From positions 62,001-126,000 of the forward strand of contig JAULBX010004221.1 of the NCBI GenBank assembly GCA_032358255.1: a stretch of DNA of 64,000 nucleotides. The letters run 5' to 3'. Below are positions 27,001-39,000 of the stretch, piece after piece. Both the position numbers and the translations under genes were made by a program. The notes below the pieces were generated by a model, which made no database searches, was not told the origin of the DNA, and saw nothing but the letters and a program-made list of their open reading frames with translations. The stretch is from Heterotrichella gracilis. Its lineage: Eukaryota; Sar; Xanthophyceae; Tribonematales; Xanthonemataceae. Numbering within the stretch: position 1 is the stretch's first letter; every line of letters begins with the position of its first letter.

Positions 27001-30000
27001 GGCACTCGAGTTGAATCGCTGCTGTCACTGAAAAGCGTGAGGAGGTGCATGCTACTGTCCAGGATTGCAGGATGCAAGCCAAAGCCTGAGCTGTGCTGTA
27101 ACCTGTCGAAGGAAAGACTCCCAGCTGCAAAGTTGCAGGGCTTTGATTGTATGGGGAATATAGTGCGTGCCAGTCGATCCACAAATGTGGAAGTGCCAGG
27201 TGGGAGACGAGTGAAGGCTGATGGACACACATGCTGTTCAGCATCTGCCTCACAGTGGGCTTGCCTGGTGTGGCCATTTCTCATCAAAGAAGTCATGCTA
27301 ACCTTGCCAGAGACAACATCTGCTGAAATACTAACATACATGCCAGGAGCCTGATCAGAGAGCAACAATGGATTGGAGATGGCTACGGATGTGAGAGTGA
27401 TGTCGCTCTCATGTGCTGTCATCAAGTGCTGCAATGTGTTGAACATTGCATCAAACATGGCTGCCGCTGGCGCAAGCTGCTTGGATTGCACCTGTAAAAT
27501 TTCACACTCGAATCAGCAGGGCAATCACAGGAGCAATTATGAATGTATGCCTGCACAACGGTTTCCGTTTGATTTCTTTCTGGATCAGGCCAGTATATTA
27601 CCACATTTGTTTTCTTGTGAATACAAGGTTTGTTGCAAGATTTATTACATTATTTACAGTAAATAAATAGTAAATATAATGATTAAAAAAAAATGAATTC
27701 ACCTGGTGGTCAGCGAGGAATGACACTGCAGCTCTGGAGAGGTCTACCACAAAGGACACCGCATGGCGCTTGCTGCAAGTCGACTTGCCAACCAATAGCT
27801 TGGCCAGTGGCACAGGCCAGTAAACTTGCTGATCAAGACAAATATGGAGGGATCTGGGCACAATCATAGTGGCTTTTTGTGGCGCAGGCAGGAAGAGGGC
27901 ATGGGCATTCACACCGCTCATACCAAACGAGCTTGTGCCTGCAAGAACACCGCCACATTGAGGGAGGTATAAAACAGCAATACTCAATTATTGTGCCAGC
28001 AACTAGCAGAGTAAACACAAAGAAACAACCTGCCCCACCTGCGGCGCTGTTGGTGAAATGGTGGCCTTTTGCACCTCGAGAAATGGTTGGATGACACCTA
28101 TGCTTGTCCACACAGTCCTTCAAGGCCACCTCCACGTATGGATTGATCAGCCTGCATTGGAGCACCGGTGCAGTCATAGACACATAAACTAAAATTCATA
28201 ACAATACTCCCGCACAGGTTGTTTATTTGAAATCATAATTATGTATTGATGTATATCTGCGCAGCCTGTCTGTGAACAGGCGCTGTTGCTTGCGGAGGAA
28301 GAATAGCAAAGCCGGAGCCCCACCTGTCCACTATGCCCCTTCCTTTACCCTACCATCATTCATTCGTTCAGAACCCTCCTGTCCACTAATATTATGTCTC
28401 CTACCTGCAGTGAAGCACAGGCGCAGCCATACCCTCCTTCAACGATTGCAGCGCCAGAAGAGCCCCAGTCAGCCCTGCAGCGCCCTCGGTGTGGCCATAC
28501 GCTGACTTCACAGCGCTGACGGTAAAGGGATGGCTGGCACTGCTTTGGTTGGGTGCAGAGGACTGCAGCGCTTGTCCCAGAGCGTTGAGCTCAATTGGAT
28601 CACCCAAGGGCGTCCCAGTGCCATGCACACACACCAAGCCAACTTCCTCTGCAATCAGGCCTGCATAGTACACGACAAATTCTTGTCAGGGCACGGCAGA
28701 CAGCTGTAATAATTGAGAACTACCATAATAATGGACATCGACAGCAACACAGGTTGAGAACATAGAAAACACGCACCAGCAGAATTCAAAGCCCTTGAGA
28801 TGAGTGCTAATTGGGCAGGGCCGTTGGGGGCAGTCAAACTGCTTGATTTGCCATCTTGGTTGACTGCACTGCCAGCCAGCACAGCATGGAAATGCGGGTG
28901 TTGAGACCCTCCTGGTGCCAGGATGACCACTGCACAACCCTCCCCACGACCATACCCATTAGCAGTGCTGTCAAATGTTTTGCAGCGGCCCTCTGGCGAC
29001 AAAGCCTGAAACATTGAGAGCACAAGTCATAAAGGCAACCATTAGAAAATAAATTGACAAGCCAAGTATTAAAACAGCAATCAGTGTTCAAGCCCTCATG
29101 TTAGCATATTTATTGCATGGTGACATCATGGCCGCAGTTGTATACCTGCAGCTGAGAAATCGCTGCCATGGTGTCCGGAAGGAGGATCATGAACACTCCA
29201 GCTGACAGCGCTGCATTGCTCTCTAGTTTTTTCAGAGAGTTGCTGGCAAGATGGGTTGACACCAGCGATGAGGAGCAGGCTGTGTGGGTGCTGATGCAAG
29301 GCCCGTTGAGGCCAAATGTGTAGGAGACGCGGCCAATGAGGAAGTCCATGCCGTTGCCAGTTGACACATTGGGAGTGACTGGGAGGCCACAGCCTGAAAG
29401 AATAAAACAGGACGCTTGAGCACGTCTCTCCCAAAAGCATTGTGCAGCCTTGCAATGTACCAGGCATCAGATTTACTCCAAAGATGTAGATGACTTTGTG
29501 CAAAGTCATGGTGAACATACTCAATTCAATCCACGTCTTGTTTTTTTGTGCAAAGTTATGGTGAACATCTTCAATTTAATTCATGTCCTGTATTTTCCTT
29601 ACCTGTAATGTATTGTATAAACTCCATGTGCATCACACCCACAAAGACGCCAGTGCTAGTTACAATCCCACCAGAGCTTTGCAAAGCAAGCAATGACTGT
29701 TTCAGCAGTATCCTGCCTTGAGGGTCCATGAATGTGCTCTCGGTAGATGATAGCCTGCATACAACATTTTCATTGAATGTTGATTTTCCATATATTTCCA
29801 AGTTTTTTGACAATAGCTGTTCCCAAATGACATCGTGTACTCAGCAAATCAAAACACTTATTCTTTTGGCAAAAGTCGTGTGGAACTTGTTCAAAAGCTA
29901 TCTTGCATCCAAACATATCATTGTGGATGCACTTGCCAGGCTATGAATATCTTATGCTGAGCATCTCGTAAGTGTACGTACCGGAACAGTGAGGCATCAA

Positions 30001-33000
30001 ACCTCTGTGCTCCAGCCAAGAAGCCTGCAAATCGCACATTCATCTGTCCAGCAGACGGCTGTGGGTTGAAAAAATCGTCTATGGGCCACCTCTCATGAGG
30101 GATCTGGGAGGTGATATCTGCCTGCTGGACTGAACCACTCCAAAATGCGGCAAGGTCAGCCTGTGGTGACCTCCCAGGGTAGGTGCAAGAGATACCAACT
30201 ACCTTGTTGGGCAGTGGTGTGCCCTGTGGTGTTGCGCCCACCAGTGGGTAAGAGGGTATGGCAGGTGGTGCTGCGACCTGACCAATGGCTGATGATTGCG
30301 CGGTAATGAGGTCCGCCAGGCTGGCGATGGTTGGGTGATCCATCACCAAGGTGGATGGCAGAGAGATGCTGAACTCGTCGCTGAGAGCATTGCGGAGCTC
30401 CACAGCGCCTGCACAGAAGTACCACGGATAAAGGTAATGGATGACACAGGGGAGTAAGAACTTATCTGGAAGGGAAATGTATTATTACGTTGCAGACAGA
30501 CATTTTCTCGTGCAAGGTCCAAGATTGATATATAGACTTGAATGCAATGTAAGTTCCCTACTAAAATGCTTGCCTAATTAGCATGGAAATGTAACGCACC
30601 CAGAGAATCAATTCCTGCTTCCATCAGGGGATCATCCAGGCCAACATCTGCGCTGGCGATGCGCTGCACTGCAGCCTTGATGGAATCAAGCACCTGTTGC
30701 CTTGGCAACGCAACTACCCTATCCATTCCCTGATGGCTATGCTGGGCCTGCTGCTGCACTGGCGTGCTGCCAGCCAGTGAGCTGATGCATGCAATGATGT
30801 CCTTGATGGTGGGGAAATCAAAGATGAGTGAGGCTGGTAGGGGGAGATTCAGTTGGCTCCCTAGAGTGTTGCGCAACTCAACCGCCCCTGTGTGCCCCAA
30901 TGAAGGATTAATTTAGAACAAAGATAATTTAATTTACCATGACCAATACATCTGATACAACATCATCAAGCACAGAAGCACAGATCCAAATCACAATTGT
31001 TCCACTCAAAATAAACTACAAGGATGAACCAGAGGTTTGCTCACGCTGACCTCGACGCTTCTTACGTACCTAACGAGTCAAGCCCAGCCTCCATCAGGGG
31101 CTGACCTACGGCAATGTCCTTGCCAAGTATCTGTGACACACAAGACTGTACAAGGGAGTCCCAAGCGCGGCTTGGTGCAGGTTGGTGTTGAGTGGCTGGT
31201 GGGTAGGGAAGTGCAGCTGTTTGTCCCGGATGTGGTGGGTTGTGGGCTGAGATAGGTTTGAACTCTTGGAAGATTGCAGGTGTCTTGCTGCCTCGAAGCA
31301 ACGATTCCCACAAGAATACATTCCCTGCAAGGAAAGGCAAGCCTCAAAAGAAAACAAAATTATAAAATAATAATTATTAAAACTTCAGCTTCAAGACAGT
31401 TAAGCAGGATATTTCTCATATAATACATTTCTTAAAAACAACAACAAATGTTGCAGACAGGAACTAGTTGGTGCCATCACTGATGCTCTCTCATTGCCTT
31501 ATTAATTTAAATTGTAGGACAACTATTACATTAATAAAATAATAAAACCTTATTGCAACCATCCATGGCCCCACGCACCTATAAATGCTGGGGCAACAGG
31601 AATTGATCCCGGCTGCAAGACCTGCACCCCACTTGTAACAGATTGGATGATACTGAGGCCAACGTCGGGCTGCAGTATTCCCAGCCCCATCCGCTGCATG
31701 CGCTGCACAAAGCCCTCAGTGCGCACCGCCATGCCGCTGCCGCCCCACGCGCCCCACTGCACGCTGACTCCAGGCCTACCGGACGCCTGCAAATGGAAAA
31801 TGACTACAATAAAATTTCTCATGATATTAGTGAAACAAAAAAACAATGAATATATTGGTATATCAAATAAAAAAACGAAATGAATAATAAATCTAATCAA
31901 TTACTTATGTACCTGTAGTGATTGCGAGCACTGATCCAACGCAGAGTTGGCAGCTGCATAGCTCCCCTGGCCCATGGTGCCACTGAACGCTGCCAGGGAG
32001 GAGAATATCTTGAAGAAATCCAGTGCATGATTCCCAGTGGCCTGTACAAGCTGCTTGCATCCCACCAGTTTACCCGCAAACTCCTGGCTCACATTCCCCA
32101 TGGTCAGCTTCCCAAGCACAGCTGAATCAAGCAGCCCTCCAGCATGCATTACCGCCCTTGGCATGTCGGCTTTTTGAACATGATCACTGACGAGTGCCAT
32201 TGCAGTGCCAGATTGTTGAACATGATCACTGGCGCGTAGGAGGCTGTGCGAGCCTGTTTTCTCAGCCACATCGCACTTGAGAAGTACAAATAGCGCCTTC
32301 AAAGAGGGGCTGACCACAAACTCTGGCGTTTCTGAGAACCTGCCGGTCCTTCCAAGCAGCACGATGCCCCATCTCCTGAAAGTTGACTGCCAAGCTCCTG
32401 TCAATGAGCCCAGGGCACCCGTTCCACCGGTGATGATGGAAAATCCTGAATAATATACCCCGTTCCGATGTATGATTTGTGCATCACTTTTGCTCCCTAG
32501 AAGCCTGGGTACCACCCAGTAGCTGCTGGAGCACTGCATCCCAAACGCATCAGCCTCAATACCCTTGTCGGGGTTCCAGCCAGTGCCATGGGAGGCCTGA
32601 GCATCCACTGCAACATTGGAGATATGCAGGGTAGGGAGCTCAATAGCAGCGACCCTAAGGAGGGCAGCATTGAGGCCACCCAATTGGCTGCAAGCGGTGA
32701 TCCCACCCCATACCGCTCCACAATGAACGTGCTCCAAAGCGATCTGACGCAATCCAATGCGATGCGATGAGGTCAACGTAGAGGCGCTGACAACTGCTGC
32801 AACAGCCGATGACACCATGCGTTGCTCGGTGCGCATTTGCAGGTGCAGACTGCACAGGGTGTGGCTGACTGACCCAGAGGGTACCGACAGGTGCAGCATT
32901 GGCTGTGTGGAAAGCAACAAAACGCTGGCCTCTGAGGTGTGGCTGTGCACCTCTGGGAGACTGCTCTGCCACTGGACCATGTACAGCGATTGGTGGTGGC

Positions 33001-36000
33001 TCTTGGCCTTGGTTGGCTTTAGGGCGGGTTGATGGTGCGCCTGGTTGGTAGCCTTCAGTGCACGGGACTGCAAAAAGAGAACCAGCGGTGAGGTCAGGCG
33101 GTGTAGGTTGATGCTGGCGCATTTAACACTGTGCTACAAAACACCCATCCCAAGTTCAGTGTCAGTGCAGTTGAAATGGTGGTAATAAAGAATAACGCTT
33201 GAAATGAAGTGCCCTCACATTACCATTTCGACAGTGCACCACAACACGCCCTAAACCCCAAGTTCTAAACCCTTGACAGTAATCCATGAACCCTACCTGT
33301 AGCCCCGAGAGGCTCATTAGCGCCCCCTTGCTGCCTGCAAACAGCCAGTGATCACTCCGGGTGCTGCCTAGAAGCTCGAAAATCATCTCTGCTGAAGCGT
33401 GCACCTGTAGCTTGTCAGGTGAGGCGCCGCAAGCAAAGGCATTGACGGCGGTGACAACCCTAAAGGGTTGCTGGCCGGACAACCCCTGCGCATATATGAT
33501 AAGTGATATGATCAGTAATACGATGAGTAATAATTATTACATATTTGCAAATAGCGCAAAAGGAAAATGGCAAACACATGGATGGAGCGTGGGTTGGCTC
33601 CAACTGATCTCATGATTCCAGTAAACTGCTGATTATATAGTAAGATAATCGGGAGTTTCTACCAGAAAACACCAACAATACAAGTTGTCGACTTTACATT
33701 TACAATCAGTGCCCCTGGCTTGCTGGTTGGGAAAGGAGTTCACAATGAGATGGGCCTTACCCTCTGCGCCTCTGACACCCCCATGTATGGCCCCAGCTGC
33801 ATGCTGTTGTCCATCACTGCTGGGTGGATGTGGAAGCCCATGCCAGCAAGTGATCGATCCTGGTTCACCACAGCAAATGCCCGCTGCCTGCGATCCACTG
33901 CACAGACCAATGTACAATTGAATAGTATTTGAAAGAAAAGAGTATTGAAAGTTAGGAAGATTACACAGATAATTTAAAGATAAGGAACAAAAGAAGAAAC
34001 CAATAATCCGCATACACATCTAAACATGCACCTTGCGTGAACAGGTGCATTGGACAGGAATTTCAATGTTCAAAGAGAGCGCACAACACTCTTCTCCCTG
34101 TTTGTGCCCCACCATTACCTGCACAGGACCAAGCTGCCAGGAAAACAGCACCAGCCCTCCAAGAGGTCAAGGGTTCCATTCGCCCTCCACTAGGCACCAG
34201 CATGGAAGCAGTTGCCTGAAGGCAGGCCTGCCCCGGCCTGGCTCCAGTGCTCTCGCTACGCGCCACCACCCCACCCCTCCTCAACTCCACTGCCACATGC
34301 ACCACTTGCGGCTCCCTGCCCAACAACAAAGAAATAAATGAATCAATATCCAATGAGCCCGGGTTGGCTCCCTCTTGCCTGTCTGTAATGTGCAAATGAT
34401 ATAAAGAAAATAAATGTGCACATAAAACAACAAAATTGCGGAAAGAAAGAAATAGATAAAAAATATGAAAGCTACAAGGAAGACTTTGGAGTGAAGAGAA
34501 AGGCAGCCTGAAATCATGGAAGCCAGTAAGTTAAGTTCTACAAATTTAATATTAACATTTAAGGGTTTCCAGTCATACCAGTCATACCTGCGCACTCCCA
34601 TCCTGACGGGTGCGGGGATGGAGACTGCGGTCAAGACACTGGCTGAAACTGAGGCAGTGGTGGTTGTAAGCTGGCGCACGCAGGCGGATGCGGCTTCAAA
34701 CATAGCTGCCCCCGGTACGAGGGGCTGGCCCGCAACTATGTGATGCAGAAGAGCGTTGAGCTTGGGGGTGGAGAGATGCAGCTGGAGTCTGCAGGAGTAG
34801 GGGAGGACAAATTGAGAAAGGGGATTTTTTCTCTCCTTTTATTTGTGTGTGTACAGACTGGCTGCAGGTTCTTAAAACATGGTTGCTGCTTGGCTGCTCT
34901 TGGTAGAAGGATTGGTTTTGCTTCAACATGGTGCAGGGGGGCATTGAGGGTGAAGAGGTGAGTGTGGAAACTGCACGGGTATCAACGTACCGGCTCTCTG
35001 AAGCGGCTGGCGCTGGTGCCACTCCCACCAGCATCTGGTGCGGCAGCGGGCATGGCCATAGCTGGGTGGTCTGCGGCTGAAGGAGGTCCATGCCATTGCC
35101 TGTGTATATAATATGTCAAAAAAGTGAAGTAGGATTATTTCATACATAAACATTAGTAGTCTATGCGGGAAAACATAAGCGCATGAGGCATTTCCCTCTA
35201 TTGTCTGCAGGGATACAAACAAAACAATGCAAACAAACAGTATGGAAATAGAATATGGCACAAGAACAAAACATAAATTGGAAAACCTTACCTGTGGTGC
35301 ACACGGTGGTGCGGAGGGTTGTGAATATTGCGTGGGCATTGACGCCGCTCATGCCAAATGCACTTGCGCCTGCCGCAGTCAGGGCACCCCTGGCCTGTAA
35401 GGAACCGGCCACCTGCAACAAACAAAACGAAAACTTGACTGATTAATGGCTATAGTAAAATATCAATGTGGGCCCGGGTTGGCTTCCTGAATGTGATTTT
35501 CAAGAACGTCTTGTAACAGATCTTGCCATTTACACGATTCTACAAGAATTACTTAGCAATAATAAGTAATTAATTGTTAAGTTTAGCATTTGTAATTGAT
35601 TGCTTATAATATTACGGGAAATTAGACTACCAAATTGGTGTCAATCATTTAGGGGCAGTGGGGCATGACAAAGGGAGACAGCCGTACTCCTTTATATTCC
35701 CAATAATGCAGGCCTATCTTTTCAAACCATTCTTAGGTTACCATTTAAATTCTGGGGTTGAGGATATTAGGTGGCAACGTACCCTTGGCATAGCAGCGGG
35801 CAGGCGGTGTGCTGTGGCCCAGTCATCCGCCGCAGCCCGCACGTAGGGGTTGAGTGAGGACAGGTGCATGACAGGGGGGGACAGCCGCGCCTGCAGTGCG
35901 CATGTGGCAGACAGTGCCACGTGTATGCCTGCCGCCCCCTCAGTGTGCCCAAAGCACGATTTGACGGAGCCTGTGCATGCCAAAAATGACTTGTGAGTTT

Positions 36001-39000
36001 TGCTGTTTGCACATAGTCTACGGTCCATTGAATTATGCAGTAGTATACTAAAACAAAATTGCTTGCATTGCCACAAATGAGTACAATAAAATTGGTTTTT
36101 GCTGCAATTGCTTTGTTTACTCTTTGTCGCTTGCGACCAGTCCTGGCAACTCACCAGAAGCAAATAAATTTAGAAGGAAAATTCAAAAGGAAAATAATAA
36201 CAACAACTCACCAACTGTCAGCTCGGCTGCATGGCCCCCGCTCCTGCTAGCAAAAGCCGGTCCCAGCGCCGAAACCTCAATAGGGTCGCCCAGGGGGGTA
36301 CCAGTGCCGTGCACGCTCACAAGCGCGACAGCAGAGGGGTCTATGGCTGCGGATCGCAGGGCTGCCTTGATGACGGCGGTTTGTGCTGGGCCTGATGGAG
36401 CGGTGAGTGCGCTGCTGCGGCCAGCCTGGTTGCAGGCGGCACCTGCAGGTACCATCATGTAAGCTTAGGGTGTAAAATGCCCAGATGGTATCCTCAGCCT
36501 ATGAAGCATAGTTGAAAGTTCAAAGGCTAAAGGTTGGTGTTTGGGATCCCAGGGCTGCCTTGATAATGGCAGTTTGTGCGGGTGAGTGCGCTGCTGCGGC
36601 CAGCCTGGTTGCAGGCGGCACCTGCAGGGTAATATGTATAAAAATGTATGAGATTTGGTGTTTTGGAATAAGGGTAACCTGTGCAGCATTGATATAAGTC
36701 CAGGAGCCAGTCTTTTTATTAGCACACCAAATCAAAAGGAGGAAGTTAGGATTTAAAAATGAAAGTAAAATATATTAGGGGCATGCTGCAGCACTCAGGC
36801 GACAGCAACCTTGGCTACAGGGTTTAAGTTCAGGATTTCGGGTTGTAGGGTACTAGGGTTGAGGGTCCAGCACACCAAGCAGCAGCGCCCCCGTCTCCCT
36901 CCCCCCCCCCTGCAACGCCAGCAGCACGCACACCACCCCCTCGCCGCGCCCATACCCATCCGCCGCCGCATCGAAGGTCTTGGACCGACCCACCGGCGAC
37001 AGCGCCGACAGCTGCGCCATACGCACCGCGGTGTCGGGGACCAGCATGAGGTTGGTGCCCGCTGAAACTGCTGCGGGGGTCTCCCGGTGCTGCAGCCCGG
37101 TGTGCGCCAGCATGGTTGAGACCAGGGAGGAGGAGCAGGCGGTGTCGGTGCTGATGCAGGGACCTGTGCCACATTCAAGACACCATTTTATTGATTACAA
37201 AAAGAACCAATTTTAATACATTATACACAATCTTTGGTGCTAATCTATATTTGGAGGACGAGCAGGTGGTGTCTGTGCTACAGGGAGCTGTCAGGAGTAT
37301 TGAGGATTTAGAGTTTAGGGAGTGGGGTTTTACGGGTAGTACATCGCTGAGATTGTCACTCGACAACGCACCCTGGTAAAAGAAGGTTATGGAAGCCAGC
37401 AAGGGGAAGGTCTGTCCAACTTCGCGCAGTGCAAAATCCTAAACCCAATAACCACCAGACCCAGCACAAAGCAAAGCGCATTGTGGGGCGCACCTTGGAA
37501 GTTGAAGCAGTAGGACACCCTGCCCACCATGAAGTTGAGGCCGCTGCTAGTGGAGTAGGCAGAAACCCTAAACCCTAACATCTTCAAGCGCACCTTGGAA
37601 GTTAAAGCAGTACGACACCCTGCCCACCATGAAGTTGAGCCCGCTGCCAGTCAGGTAGTGCACCGAGGCACGCACCCGCAGGTGGTCAAGCAGTACCGGG
37701 TACTCCTGCCACACAGACCCTATGTACACCCCCATGCCAGACACCACGACTGGGTTGTGGAGCTTGTCTGGTGCCGCCTGGAAGTGTAAGCACATTGCTT
37801 CATATTTTGGGTTAATATTGTAGAAGAATTGGCCACAAGAGCCCTAGTAACAAATGAGGTAACAAATCGCGACCAAGTGACCTGGGCTTATAAATCTCAA
37901 ACTGATTGCTGCGAGGCAGAATGCCACTCATAACCAGTCATTAGTCATGGAAGAATAGTATCAAAGATGCCTCAGATGCCTTCTCAGATGCCTTTCGGGG
38001 CACCCAGATCTGAAATTTCAAAGGCTACTGATGAGGTCCCGTGGCGGGGGCCGAAACCGGTATAGCCAGCCATTTTACCTCACACGTCTGATGTACCAAA
38101 TTTGGTACCTGGCTTTGTGCCCTGACGCAAAAACACACACACACACAAAAAAAAAAAGGTTCAAAGGATTCTGGTTAAATCACAACGCGTTTTCAGGGAC
38201 AGATGGCTAGCAGTTTCTCAATGTAATTCGTTTTGAGTGTCTGATATAAGGTAATTGGTGTCCATGGGGTTGTCATACTTACATGGAGCATGCAGGCCAC
38301 ATGTGTGAGCAGGATTCTGCACTGCGGGTCCAGTGCAGTTGCTTCACTTGTGCTGATCCGGAGGGCATCGTTGTCAAAGCCGCTGACATCGTCCAGCAGG
38401 GCAGCAAAGCACAGTGAGCTAGCTTCCTGAACGTCCTGCACTGCCTGGAAGCAAACAAAAAGAGAAATAATTGAATTGGATAGCAATTGGAAAATGTTTA
38501 AGTGCATCGTATAGCAAATAGGAAAATTGAAAGCGGACAGCAAATAAGAAAAATGAATAGGATAGCAATTAAAAAAGATTTATTGAAGAAACACATGTTG
38601 TGGTTGTAAATAACTAAAAATAAAACCAAAATACAGTAATAATACAACTAAAAGTACAAGTAAAAGTAAAACATGTGCAGCCTTACCGTGTAGTGCTCCA
38701 CCTCCCACCTAGCCAGTGGGATGGTTCTTGACAGGTCGTTACATGCCATGGTGGTGGACACGTACCCTATTGGACAGGCACGCTCGTCAATTACAAATGT
38801 GCACATCATTGAACAACTGGACAGTTGGCTGCTATGTACAGGCTTTTGCAAAGGTATAACCAGCGGCATAGCTCTATCCTGGTCTGATTATACAACTTCA
38901 ACAAGACATTGCCCAAATCAACTCAAGTAATGCATGTCAAGCAAGTTGGGTACATGCGCATTAATAGCATGCCACATACCTGTCTGATTGCTGGTTTTTA

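Larger units (their letters stand above)
21683..30215 (-). other. PKS module 3: KS3-DH3-ER3-KR3-ACP6 (fully reducing)
   Basis: KS3 has a canonical N-terminus ([10 protein letters not shown], about 30.2 kb). Its nucleophile motif reads THTACSSSL, with His in place of the usual Asp before [14 protein letters not shown] and YGHTEGAAG (28.6-28.5 kb) and [10 protein letters not shown] (about 27.93 kb) complete it. DH3 has [13 protein letters not shown], where Ser replaces the Gly of HxxxG, and [10 protein letters not shown] (about 27.06 kb). An enoylreductase and a ketoreductase follow (24-26 kb and 22.6-23.8 kb), then ACP6 with MEAGLDSL (about 21.87 kb). This is the only module in the window with a full reductive set and is expected to give a saturated methylene unit. 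Confidence 0.85.
30215..38850 (-). other. PKS module 2: KS2-DH2-KR2-ACP4-ACP5
   Basis: KS2 begins with a poorly conserved N-terminus ([10 protein letters not shown], about 38.7 kb) and continues with [13 protein letters not shown] (about 37.14 kb), [20 protein letters not shown] (about 36.3 kb), GHTEGAAG (about 35.94 kb) and [12 protein letters not shown] (about 35.34 kb). DH2 has [13 protein letters not shown] (about 34.72 kb) and [10 protein letters not shown] (about 33.83 kb). KR2 has TGGTGALG (about 32.42 kb) and FSS...YAAAN (about 31.95 kb). Two carriers follow with GLDSLG and GIDSLG, each interrupted by an intron right after that motif. The expected product is an alpha,beta-alkene after ketoreduction and dehydration. 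Confidence 0.85.

Noticed and set aside
37255-37300. Possible extra KS active-site exon upstream of the KS2 one
   Set aside because: It resembles the DTACSSS-encoding exon start (GAGCAGGTGGTGTCTGTGCT), but it is mutated and short. It is treated as another exon-edge echo.
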